Assembly (NCBI RefSeq): GCF_003987475.1
Contig: NZ_PIQH01000002.1
Coordinates: 238,289 to 302,288, forward strand
Length of the DNA stretch: 64,000 nt
Source of the DNA: Idiomarina tyrosinivorans
GTDB lineage: Bacteria > Pseudomonadota > Gammaproteobacteria > Enterobacterales > Alteromonadaceae
Direction: 5' to 3'
Positions 54,742 through 64,000 of this stretch are shown piece after piece (positions within the stretch are counted from its first letter, which is position 1; every line of letters starts with the position of its first letter). The position numbers were made by a program, and so were the translations under genes. The notes beneath the pieces were generated by a model, which worked only from the letters and a program-made list of their open reading frames with translations, made no database searches and had not been told where the DNA came from.

Positions 54742-55608
54742 TTAGTCGAGAAGTAGGCTAATGGCTAAGCCGACGCCTATTGCCATACCAACATAATGGT
54801 TGTCGAGAAAGGCGCGAAAGCATGCCATAGCTTCGCGCTTTCTTATCCGCCAGTGCTGATGAGCAAAAAGTGCGCTAGCAACAACCAGTCCCCCGTAATA
54901 GGGCCAATTGCTCTCGATAACGACGCCAACGGCGACTAACGAGATTAACGTTAGCAGTTGCAGCAAGCCAATGATCAAGCGGTCGAAGCGACCGAACAAT
55001 AATGCCGTAGAACGAATACCTACGGTGATATCGTCATCCCGATCGGCCATCGCATATTCGGTATCGTAAGCGACGGTCCATAACAAGTTAGCAACCACCA
55101 ATAACAGTGCAACCCCATAGTTGTCGTTATTTTGTGCGGTAAATGCCATCGGAATACCGAAACTAAAAGCCACCCCTAGAACCACCTGTGGGAGGTGAGT
55201 CCAGCGTTTACAAAAAGGGTAAAGCGCGGCGACTGCAACGGCAAAAATCGACAATACAATGGTGGAGATATTCAGTAATAGCACCAGCCCAAGAGCGACA
55301 ACCAGTAGCAGCACAAATAGTCCAAGCGCTTCTTTGGTGGTAACCGCACCGGTTGCTAATGGTCGATGCTTGGTGCGGGTAACATGACCGTCGAAATTCC
55401 GATCAGCAATATCATTAATGACACACCCAGCCGAGCGCATGACAAATGTGCCAAGCATAAAAATAATGAACAATCCTAATGGTGGGAAGCCATCTGCAGC
55501 TATGAGCAATGCCCAGATGGTTGGCCACGCGAGTAAGTATGTGCCGATCGGTCGGTCAGCCCGCATCAGTTGCCAGTAGCTTAATAATTTTTTGCTATTC
55601 AGTACCAT
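54742..55608 (-). CDS. ubiA: 4-hydroxybenzoate octaprenyltransferase UbiA
   Basis: Membrane prenyltransferase of 288 residues with about eight helices, attaching the isoprenoid tail to 4-hydroxybenzoate in ubiquinone synthesis. Both aspartate motifs are present: NDIADRNFD and DTEYAMADRDDD. It overlaps ubiC by 14 bases, implying coupled translation. Confidence 0.96.
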   Translation of the reverse strand: MVLNSKKLLSYWQLMRADRPIGTYLLAWPTIWALLIAADGFPPLGLFIIFMLGTFVMRSAGCVINDIADRNFDGHVTRTKHRPLATGAVTTKEALGLFVLLLVVALGLVLLLNISTIVLSIFAVAVAALYPFCKRWTHLPQVVLGVAFSFGIPMAFTAQNNDNYGVALLLVVANLLWTVAYDTEYAMADRDDDITVGIRSTALLFGRFDRLIIGLLQLLTLISLVAVGVVIESNWPYYGGLVVASALFAHQHWRIRKREAMACFRAFLDNHYVGMAIGVGLAISLLLD

Positions 55609-56164
55609 AGAGTGGGCTGCTCCCTAAAAATATTTCTGCCACTAGGAGCGACTGCTGGGCAGTGGAAAAGACACTACGGCGACCAAGCAATGCACTATTG
55701 GGGTAGCCGAGTTGCTGATTTAACAACGCCACTGAACTGTCCTGTGAGAAACTCGCGATTTCGATAGGACTACGCCGTAAATTCGGATCTTTGAATAGCT
55801 GTTCCCCTAGCGACTGGTTGCCCAACGCTGCTAGCCCAAGCCCTGAATGGCTTGCCGCAGAAAGCGGAAATACTGAACGAGCAAACACCCAAGGTGTATC
55901 GTCGCAGCAGAGCAGAACCTCTCTGACGATGGCATCTTCGGCCAAACACAATGCGGCCTTTTCATCACTAAATAACGGCGCCGGTTGTTGCCCCAGTACT
56001 TCAATGTGGAAGCGCTGGCAATGTGCCTTGAGTCTTGCGGTAAGAGATTCGCGGTCCAATAACCACTGGCGTTGCGGGAGCGTTAGCGCGTCGGCATCGA
56101 CGATTTGCCAGTGATTAGCACTTCCGAGCGGAAATTCGCTTGTGAGTTTTTCCTTACAGAGCAT
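55595..56164 (-). CDS. ubiC: Chorismate pyruvate-lyase UbiC
   Basis: A 189-residue enzyme that splits chorismate to 4-hydroxybenzoate and pyruvate, the first committed ubiquinone step. VREVLLC with the conserved arginine, WVFARSVFP, LGRRSVF and the late AEIFL glutamate are visible. Directly supplies UbiA. Confidence 0.92.
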   Translation of the reverse strand: MLCKEKLTSEFPLGSANHWQIVDADALTLPQRQWLLDRESLTARLKAHCQRFHIEVLGQQPAPLFSDEKAALCLAEDAIVREVLLCCDDTPWVFARSVFPLSAASHSGLGLAALGNQSLGEQLFKDPNLRRSPIEIASFSQDSSVALLNQQLGYPNSALLGRRSVFSTAQQSLLVAEIFLGSSPLYGTE

Positions 56165-56286
56165 AGGGGTTGGTATCTAATGAGCTTGCTCGTATCATAT
56201 CAGGAGAACGCAACAGGGCATAGGTAGTGTTCAATGTTTCCGTTGAGCAGCCGATAACCATTAAGTCTGATTAAGGAAGCTAGGTT

Positions 56287-56685
56287 ATGCATTATATTCG
56301 GGTGGTTTGGGTGTTACTACTATTGTGCTTTTCGTCTGGTTCAGCACATGCCCAAGATGATATTGCGTATTACGGGTTTGAGCCCGACATTACGACAAAC
56401 TACCTAAAAGAGGGTGAAAGCTTTCGTCTTGGTTTCATTCGCGTGGCTATCGAAGTCATGTTACCTAATAATTCTTATGTGAAAGTAGTGGAACACCATG
56501 CACCGCTGCTGCGAGATGCGTTTATTCGTATTATGAGTACCGCAACGGAACGGCAAATCAAATCGTTGACAGGGCGTGACCAGTTGCGTTTGAAGTGTTT
56601 GGAAAAGGCGCGTGAATTGATGCGACAAGAAACCGGAAATCCGGTTATCGCCGACGTATTGTTCACTAAATATATTTATCAGTAA
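56287..56685 (+). CDS. FliL-family protein with a signal peptide
   Basis: A 132-residue protein. A cleavable-looking signal (cut after AHA, residue 22) stands where flagellar FliL has a membrane anchor. The rest matches FliL: VAIEVMLPN, VVEHHAPLLRDAFIRIMS, a helix ending LRLKCLEKARELM, and the C-terminal VLFTKYIYQ strand. No flagellar genes are nearby. Its role could be periplasmic and not flagellar. The last 7 bases overlap the convergent glpG gene. Confidence 0.8.
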   Translation: MHYIRVVWVLLLLCFSSGSAHAQDDIAYYGFEPDITTNYLKEGESFRLGFIRVAIEVMLPNNSYVKVVEHHAPLLRDAFIRIMSTATERQIKSLTGRDQLRLKCLEKARELMRQETGNPVIADVLFTKYIYQ

Positions 56686-57509
56686 CGACGTGTTTGGCGC
56701 GGAGTGGGGTCAAGCATTCTAACCACCAGCCCTGCTAAACAACCACTCAGTAATCCACCAAGATGGGCTTCGTTAGCAACGTTGACCCAGAGAATATCGG
56801 TGTAGCCCAGAACTAACCAAGCAATCATAAAACCGATTAACCCCGCTGGAAGGTACAACGGCGTCAGGCGTCGCCAGCTATAAACCCAGCAAAAGCCAAG
56901 CAAGCCATAAACCACGCCAGATAATCCGCCAAATTCCGGACCGTGGGAGTAGAACTGCACCAAGTTTGAGGTCACCGCTGTGAACAACAGCACCGCCGCT
57001 AACCATCGAGTGCCAAGATAGCGCTCAATACGGCCGCCCAAATACCACCACCAGAACACATTAAAAACAATATGTAATGCAGTGAAGTGCATTAGCGCTG
57101 GCGTGAAAAAGCGCCACGGTTCATTAACGGCAGTGAGGCTGTGACTAGACGTACTGATACTCAGCGTTGAGAACACAGCTCTTAGGTCGACTTCCATACC
57201 CACATACACCAACACCACCAGCGCGGCGAACAGTCGCGTGAGCCAGCCTGTGTTGCGAATAATATTGTGCCATAACATGTTGCTACTGTTTTCCACAGTG
57301 GCGGCTTGATGCTCCGAGGCAGTGTCTACTTGTTCGGGGGTGAATTCCGCAATTAACTGCTTGGCCAATGGGTAATAGCTGCTTTGGATGACCCATAATT
57401 CAAGTTGATCGCCTTTCTCGCTAACCGTAACAGGAATCCGTTTTTGCTGTAAAAAACGGTAAAGTTGCTGAATTTTAGTGCTGTCTTGGCTAGCGAGCAA
57501 GCGCTTCAT
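56679..57509 (-). CDS. glpG: Rhomboid intramembrane serine protease GlpG
   Basis: A 276-residue protease, exactly the E. coli length. A soluble N-terminal domain (about 1-70) precedes six helices. Catalytic S197 (GGLSGVVYG) and H249 (NEAHLGG) pair, with H146 and N150 forming the oxyanion region. The ATG at 57509 overlaps the glpE stop by 4 bases, and it restores the family N-terminus. There is no glpR or glpD here. Confidence 0.95.
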   Translation of the reverse strand: MKRLLASQDSTKIQQLYRFLQQKRIPVTVSEKGDQLELWVIQSSYYPLAKQLIAEFTPEQVDTASEHQAATVENSSNMLWHNIIRNTGWLTRLFAALVVLVYVGMEVDLRAVFSTLSISTSSHSLTAVNEPWRFFTPALMHFTALHIVFNVFWWWYLGGRIERYLGTRWLAAVLLFTAVTSNLVQFYSHGPEFGGLSGVVYGLLGFCWVYSWRRLTPLYLPAGLIGFMIAWLVLGYTDILWVNVANEAHLGGLLSGCLAGLVVRMLDPTPRQTRRY

Positions 57510-57832
57510 GGTTGGCTCTCTACGTGTTCCGGGAATTGGTTCATCCAAGCGGTAAACCCGCCGTCCATACTATAGACAGTTTCGTAGCCTTGTTGGGCTA
57601 AATACTGCGCTGCACCTTGGCTACTTACGCCATGATAGCAGACCACAACAATCGGTGTTTCTTCGTCGGTTTGTTGAGAAAATTCGACAAAACTGGCATC
57701 AGTCAGCCGTTGTGAGCCGGGAACATGGCCCACCCCGAATGACTGAATATCGCGAATATCGACAAACACGGCGGATTGCTGCTGCCATAGTTTTTGGGCG
57801 TCGCTGACACTAATGTGTTGAAACTCTGCCAT
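57506..57832 (-). CDS. glpE: Thiosulfate sulfurtransferase GlpE
   Basis: Single-domain rhodanese of 108 residues. Catalytic cysteine in the VVCYHGVSSQG loop (near residue 65), with FVDIRD at the start of the fold. Forms an overlapping pair with glpG and begins 1 base after tdh ends. Confidence 0.94.
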   Translation of the reverse strand: MAEFQHISVSDAQKLWQQQSAVFVDIRDIQSFGVGHVPGSQRLTDASFVEFSQQTDEETPIVVVCYHGVSSQGAAQYLAQQGYETVYSMDGGFTAWMNQFPEHVESQP

Positions 57833-57833
57833 A

Positions 57834-58859
57834 TTAGTCCCAGTTGAGAATGACTTTACCGGATTTGCCCGAAATCATGGTTTCGAAGCCTTCCTGAAAG
57901 TCGTCAATGGGCAATTGGTGAGTCAGAATAGGGCTGAGATCCAACCCCGACTGCAACAAACTCGCCATTTTGTACCAAGTCTCGAACATTTCGCGACCAT
58001 AGATACCTTGCAGAGTCAGCCCTTTAAAGATCACTTGGTTCCAGTCTATCGCCATACTTTCTGGGGGAATGCCCAGCATTGCGACCTTGCCACCGTGGTT
58101 CATGGTGGCGAGCATTTGTTGAAAGGCTGATGGCACGCCGGACATTTCTAAGCCAACATCAAAGCCCTCTTTCATGCCCAATTCGGCCATTACGTCTTTT
58201 AGCGGGGTCTTGCTGACGTCGACCGCACGCGTCACGCCCATCTTCTCGGCTAACTGCAACCGGTAAGGATTTACGTCGGTGATCACAACATGGCGTGCAC
58301 CAACATGGCGAGCGACAGCTGCGGCCATAATGCCAATCGGGCCGGCCCCAGTAATCAATACATCTTCACCCACCAAATCAAAGGCTAACGCTGTATGGAC
58401 GGCATTGCCGAAGGGGTCAAAAATCGCGGCGAGATCATCGCTCACATCATCTGGCAATTTGAACGCGTTTTCTGCTGGAATCACCAAATACTCAGCAAAC
58501 GCGCCTGGACGGTTAACACCAACACCTACGGTATTGCGGCATAAGTGTCTGCGACCTGCGCGACAGTTGCGACAATGGCCACAAGTAATATGGCCTTCGC
58601 CTGATACACGGTCGCCAACCTCAAAGCCGCGTACGCCGTCACCCATGGCAGCAACTTCACCGACATACTCGTGACCCACCACCATCGGCACAGGGATGGT
58701 TTTCTGCGACCATTCGTCCCAGTTATAAATGTGCACGTCGGTGCCGCAAATTGCGGTCTTTTTAATGCGGATGAGGAGATCATTGTAACCATATTCTGGC
58801 TTCTCAACGTCGGTCATCCAAATGCCGGGTTCGGCATGTAACTTCGCCAATGCTTTCAC
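57834..58859 (-). CDS. tdh: L-threonine 3-dehydrogenase
   Basis: Zinc alcohol-dehydrogenase-family enzyme of 341 residues oxidising threonine to 2-amino-3-ketobutyrate. Catalytic zinc ligands include C38 and H63-E64. The structural zinc site is C93, C96, C99 and C107. NAD-binding motif [10 protein letters not shown]. Ten bases after kbl; the pair turns threonine into glycine and acetyl-CoA. Confidence 0.97.
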   Translation of the reverse strand: MKALAKLHAEPGIWMTDVEKPEYGYNDLLIRIKKTAICGTDVHIYNWDEWSQKTIPVPMVVGHEYVGEVAAMGDGVRGFEVGDRVSGEGHITCGHCRNCRAGRRHLCRNTVGVGVNRPGAFAEYLVIPAENAFKLPDDVSDDLAAIFDPFGNAVHTALAFDLVGEDVLITGAGPIGIMAAAVARHVGARHVVITDVNPYRLQLAEKMGVTRAVDVSKTPLKDVMAELGMKEGFDVGLEMSGVPSAFQQMLATMNHGGKVAMLGIPPESMAIDWNQVIFKGLTLQGIYGREMFETWYKMASLLQSGLDLSPILTHQLPIDDFQEGFETMISGKSGKVILNWD

Positions 58860-58869
58860 AAAAAGCTCC

Positions 58870-60060
58870 TTAGATGATGCCTAGGTCTTTACCGATTCGG
58901 GTAAAGGCATCGATCGTTCTATCAAGTTGTTCGCGCGTATGGGCCGCTGACATCTGAGTGCGGATGCGGGCTTTGCCTTTAGGTACCACCGGGAAGGAGA
59001 AGCCGATCACATAAATTCCCTGTTCTAATAGGCGGTCAGCCATAGTAGAGGCTAATTTAGCATCGCCAATCATGACTGGGATTATGGCGTGGTCGGCACC
59101 TGCTAGCGTAAAGCCTGCGGCCTCCATTTGCTCGCGGAAGTATTTAGCGTTTTGCCATAATTGGTCACGTAACTGATGACCGTCTTCCAGCATTTCTAGC
59201 ACTTTAATGGATGCTTGAACAATGGCTGGCGCGACTGAGTTAGAGAATAAGTACGGACGCGAGCGCTGACGCAACCATTCAATCACTGCTTTTTTGCCTG
59301 AGGTATAACCGCCGCTTGCGCCACCAAGGGCTTTGCCCAGAGTGCCGGTAATGATGTCAACGCGGCCCATCACATCACAGTACTCGTGTGTGCCACGACC
59401 GTTTTCACCGACAAAGCCGGTTGCGTGACAGTCGTCCATCATTACCAGAGCATTGTATTTTTCGGCTAAATCACAGATGCCTTTCAGGTTGGCAATGACG
59501 CCGTCCATTGAGAACACCCCGTCAGTGGCAATCAGTTTATGCCGCGCACCGTCTGCGTCGGCTTGCTGAAGTTGTTGTTCGAGATCATCTAAGTTGTTGT
59601 TTTTGTAGCGATAGCGCTTAGCTTTACTCAAGCGAATACCGTCGATAATACTGGCGTGGTTCAGTTCGTCGCTGATGATGGCATCTTCCGCACCCATCAA
59701 GGTTTCAAATAATCCGCCATTGGCGTCAAAGCATGACGAGTAAAGGATGGTGTCTTCAGTACCTAAAAATGCACTGAGGCGTTGTTCAAGCGTTTTATGA
59801 ATGTCTTGCGTGCCGCAAATAAATCGTACCGAAGCGGTGCCGAAGCCATGTTCGTCAAGACCTTGTTTTGCGGCCTTAATCAGCTCTGGGTGGTTTGCCA
59901 AACCTAAGTAGTTGTTGGCGCAAAAGTTCAGTACTTGCTGGCCTGAAACGGTGATTTCAGAGCTTTGATCTGATGCGATGATCCGCTCTTTTTTGTATAA
60001 ACCTTCGTTTTTAACCTCTTCCAGCTGCTCATTCAGCTGTTGGTAAAATGCTTCGCTCAT
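58870..60060 (-). CDS. kbl: Glycine C-acetyltransferase (2-amino-3-ketobutyrate CoA ligase)
   Basis: PLP enzyme of 396 residues cleaving 2-amino-3-ketobutyrate with CoA. PLP lysine K243 ([12 protein letters not shown]), D209-D210 and H212 in MMDDCHATG. The start at 60060 is set by AAAGGAG (7 bases upstream); the frame is open 10 codons further without a signal. First gene of kbl-tdh. Confidence 0.96.
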   Translation of the reverse strand: MSEAFYQQLNEQLEEVKNEGLYKKERIIASDQSSEITVSGQQVLNFCANNYLGLANHPELIKAAKQGLDEHGFGTASVRFICGTQDIHKTLEQRLSAFLGTEDTILYSSCFDANGGLFETLMGAEDAIISDELNHASIIDGIRLSKAKRYRYKNNNLDDLEQQLQQADADGARHKLIATDGVFSMDGVIANLKGICDLAEKYNALVMMDDCHATGFVGENGRGTHEYCDVMGRVDIITGTLGKALGGASGGYTSGKKAVIEWLRQRSRPYLFSNSVAPAIVQASIKVLEMLEDGHQLRDQLWQNAKYFREQMEAAGFTLAGADHAIIPVMIGDAKLASTMADRLLEQGIYVIGFSFPVVPKGKARIRTQMSAAHTREQLDRTIDAFTRIGKDLGII

Positions 60061-60140
60061 GATCGGCTCCTTTATCAATTTGTCCACCATTTTACTGATG
60101 TTCTGCAGTTATCGCATCCTCAATTTCGGGATCCGCTATT

Positions 60141-60168
60141 TTGCGAACTGTTCAATTCCGTGTACTCT
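60141..60168 (+). promoter_or_regulatory. Possible sigma-70 promoter for coaD
   Basis: TTGCGA (60141-60146) and TACTCT (60163-60168), spacer 16, about 53 bases before the coaD ATG. Confidence 0.45.
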
Positions 60169-60205
60169 TAGTGCCACTAACGGTGCAGTAGCAGCAATTA
60201 TGTAG

Positions 60206-62022
<1,817 letters not shown>

Positions 62023-62229
62023 AACGTTTTTACAGCAGCATTGTTTCGTTAAGTTTGCACGCTATTCTACCGATCTGACGCCGATATGCTCTATCTTTTT
62101 GCGACTTTTCACGATATTATTCGCGCCTTTCTGTTCAGCCCCAAATTGCTCATGCAGGAGGCACTAGCAACCGCGCTGAACCTTTACGTTAACGTTGATG
62201 ACCTAGAGCACCCTCAGGAGTTTCTTACA

Positions 62230-63837
62230 ATGACTGATCTGGATTTGAGCCAATACGGCATAACAGACGTCACCGAAGTTGTTCATAACCCCTCTTACGA
62301 CATGTTGTTTGCCGAAGAAACGCGCGATGATTTACATGGTTACGAGAAAGGGACAGTTACTAACCTTGGCGCAGTCGCCGTCGACACCGGCATTTTTACC
62401 GGTCGCTCGCCAAAAGATAAATACATCGTTCGTGATGACACCACCAAAGATACCGTCTGGTGGTCTGATCAAGGTAAGAATGACAACAAAGCGATTGACC
62501 AAAAAACCTGGTCTCACCTGAAGGGTCTGGTTACCAAACAGTTATCAAACAAACGATTATTCGTGGTTGATACCTATTGTGGCGCCAACGAAGATACCCG
62601 CTTGGCCGTACGTTTTATTACTGAAGTTGCATGGCAAGCACACTTTGTGAAGAACATGTTCATTCGCCCGAGCGCCGAAGAGCTGGAAACTTTTACCCCA
62701 GACTTTGTGGTGATGAATGGTTCTAAGTGTATTAACCCGGACTGGCAGGAACAAAACCTCAACTCAGAGAACTTTGTTGCCTTCAACCTGACCGAGCGCG
62801 TGCAGCTTATCGGCGGCACATGGTACGGTGGTGAAATGAAGAAAGGTATGTTCTCTATGATGAACTACTTCTTGCCACTTAAAGGCATTGCCTCAATGCA
62901 CTGTTCAGCCAACGTTGGCGAGCAAGGCGATGTTGCCATTTTCTTCGGTTTGTCAGGCACCGGTAAAACCACGCTATCAACCGATCCGAAACGGGCATTA
63001 ATTGGCGATGACGAACACGGTTGGGACGATGACGGTGTGTTTAATTTCGAGGGCGGTTGCTATGCCAAAACCATTAATCTCTCGGAAGAAGCTGAACCCG
63101 ACATTTATCGTGCCATTCGTCGTGACGCCTTGCTAGAAAACGTCACAGTTAACGACAATGGCGAAGTCGATTTCGATGACAACAGCAAAACCGAAAATAC
63201 CCGAGTGTCTTATCCGATTTATCACATCGATAATATCGTTAAGCCAGTTTCTAAAGCCGGTCATGCGAAGAAGGTTATCTTCTTAACCGCGGACGCGTTC
63301 GGTGTATTGCCACCAGTGGCAAAATTGACCAAAGAACAAACTCAGTACCATTTCCTATCGGGCTTTACTGCTAAGCTAGCTGGCACCGAACGGGGCATTA
63401 CTGAACCTACACCAACGTTCTCTAGCTGCTTTGGCGCCGCGTTCTTATCACTGCACCCAACCCAATACGCGGAAGTGCTAGTGAAACGCATGGAAGCCGC
63501 TGGCGCAGAAGCATACTTGGTAAATACCGGTTGGAACGGCACTGGCAAACGGATTTCAATTAAAGCCACCCGAGCCATCATTGATGCCATTTTAGATGGC
63601 AGCATTGAAGATGCGGAATTCCACCAATTGCCATACTTCGACTTAGCGGTGCCAGATGCACTGCCAGGCGTTGAAGAAAGCCATATTCTGGATCCACGCA
63701 ATACCTACGAAGATAAAGAAGACTGGGAATTGCGTGCAAAAGATCTAGCCGCCCGCTTTATCGCAAACTTTGAGAAGTTTACCGATAACGAACATGGCGC
63801 AGCGCTAGTAGCAGCAGGACCAAAGCTCCCAGAATAA
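62230..63837 (+). CDS. pckA: Phosphoenolpyruvate carboxykinase (ATP)
   Basis: Gluconeogenic enzyme of 535 residues making PEP from oxaloacetate. [11 protein letters not shown] (about 57-67), [14 protein letters not shown]-loop GLSGTGKTT (240-248) and the following LIGDDEHGW metal site are intact. AGGAG at 62215-62219 fixes the start at 62230. The frame continues open 48 codons upstream, but that part has no recognisable family sequence. Confidence 0.97.
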   Translation: MTDLDLSQYGITDVTEVVHNPSYDMLFAEETRDDLHGYEKGTVTNLGAVAVDTGIFTGRSPKDKYIVRDDTTKDTVWWSDQGKNDNKAIDQKTWSHLKGLVTKQLSNKRLFVVDTYCGANEDTRLAVRFITEVAWQAHFVKNMFIRPSAEELETFTPDFVVMNGSKCINPDWQEQNLNSENFVAFNLTERVQLIGGTWYGGEMKKGMFSMMNYFLPLKGIASMHCSANVGEQGDVAIFFGLSGTGKTTLSTDPKRALIGDDEHGWDDDGVFNFEGGCYAKTINLSEEAEPDIYRAIRRDALLENVTVNDNGEVDFDDNSKTENTRVSYPIYHIDNIVKPVSKAGHAKKVIFLTADAFGVLPPVAKLTKEQTQYHFLSGFTAKLAGTERGITEPTPTFSSCFGAAFLSLHPTQYAEVLVKRMEAAGAEAYLVNTGWNGTGKRISIKATRAIIDAILDGSIEDAEFHQLPYFDLAVPDALPGVEESHILDPRNTYEDKEDWELRAKDLAARFIANFEKFTDNEHGAALVAAGPKLPE

Positions 63838-63856
63838 GCCATCGCAAAACAGCATA

Positions 63857-63928
63857 AAAGCCCGCCTAACCGCGCAATGCTGTTCACTTAAGCGGAGCAG
63901 CATTGCGATTCACCGGATAGCGGGTTTT
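63857..63928 (+). repeat. Long nested inverted repeat downstream of pckA
   Basis: Inner arms CGCAATGCTG (63873-63882) and CAGCATTGCG (63898-63907) are perfect 10-mers around a 15-base loop. Outer arms around CCCGC (63861-63865) and GCGGG (63920-63924), followed by TTTT, can extend the stem with bulges. Could terminate pckA transcription or be a REP-like element. Confidence 0.65.
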
Positions 63929-63937
63929 GGATAGTTT

Positions 63938-63976
63938 AACCGACCTTGGTCTTGATGGCCTCGGTCGGTTTTCTTT
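63938..63976 (+). terminator. Rho-independent-type terminator
   Basis: AACCGACC (63938-63945) pairs with GGTCGGTT (63963-63970). Inner bases add a short GG/CC stem. Followed by TTCTTT. About 100 bases after pckA, so it may be a second terminator or belong to a gene beyond the window. Confidence 0.75.
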
Positions 63977-64000
63977 GAATAACATACCTAGGCTTCCTCT

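Noticed and set aside
62086..62229. In-frame 48-codon extension in front of pckA.
   Set aside because: The strong AGGAG before 62230 and the family N-terminus support the later start. The extension shows no recognisable domain and has no ribosome site.
63861..63870. GCCTAAC at the edge of the post-pckA hairpin resembles the RYYYAAC end of an integron attC site.
   Set aside because: No matching GTTRRRY end is visible in the remaining bases, the spacing is wrong, and there is no integrase or cassette-like gene nearby.

Overview
The window is 64 kb of densely packed chromosomal core genome from a gammaproteobacterium. Gene neighbourhoods match the Escherichia coli order in many places (coaBC-dut-slmA beside radC-rpmB-rpmG-mutM; rsmD/ftsY-ftsE-ftsX-rpoH; gpmM-envC-yibQ with yibN-secB-gpsA; bioH-comF-nfuA; ubiC-ubiA beside plsB and lexA; glpG-glpE; tdh-kbl-coaD). 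Other traits are not enteric: an aa3-type cytochrome c oxidase cluster, a lexA-sulA operon, cytochrome c5, a GAF-GAF-GGDEF-EAL protein and a Na+-dependent transporter. Together these suggest a marine Alteromonadales-type organism such as Idiomarinaceae or a relative. That placement is inference from gene content and is not proven by the sequence. Base composition and style look even throughout. I saw no rRNA, tRNA, insertion sequence, phage gene, CRISPR array or defence island.

Layout. 1-7 kb: tail of a DUF4399 gene, dinB, cytochrome c5, a large cyclic-di-GMP enzyme and rep helicase. 7-12 kb: ubiK, dkgB, fpr, then a Fur-box-controlled TonB receptor with a PepSY membrane partner. 12-19 kb: comM, then amino-acid enzymes (ltaE, a cystathionine beta-synthase/gamma-lyase pair, a serine/threonine dehydratase) and small genes. 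19-25 kb: yhgN, yjaG, a DUF1145 gene, rsmD, ftsYEX and rpoH. 25-31 kb: cell-wall genes yibQ-envC, gpmM, yibN, secB and gpsA. 31-38 kb: slmA-dut-coaBC, radC, rpmB-rpmG, a 2-oxoglutarate oxygenase, mutM, bioH, comF and nfuA. 38-43 kb: a repeat lipoprotein, a MATE pump and a polysaccharide deacetylase. 42-51 kb: the complete cytochrome oxidase structural and assembly cluster. 51-57 kb: sulA-lexA, plsB, ubiA-ubiC and a FliL-like protein. 57-64 kb: glpG-glpE, tdh-kbl, coaD, a transporter and pckA.

How the genes fit together. Respiration is the largest theme: oxidase subunits II, I and III, CtaG, SURF1, Sco, heme O/A synthases and an unusual second Sco-like protein, with cytochrome c5, UbiK and UbiA/UbiC elsewhere in the window. 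Threonine/serine degradation (ltaE, dehydratase, tdh-kbl) together with pckA points to growth on amino acids with gluconeogenesis. Readable control signals include a Fur box, twin LexA boxes, a sigma-E-type promoter and a sigma-70 promoter before rpoH, and a near-consensus promoter before rpmB.

I found no convincing new multi-gene system. The best leads are small: the Sco-like protein that keeps CxxxC but lacks the histidine ligand, the head-to-head overlap of the DUF2909 and SURF1 genes, the oxygenase placed between ribosomal protein and DNA-repair genes, the ABAB-duplicated DUF4397 lipoprotein, and the hairpin plus two-codon frame in front of the TonB receptor.
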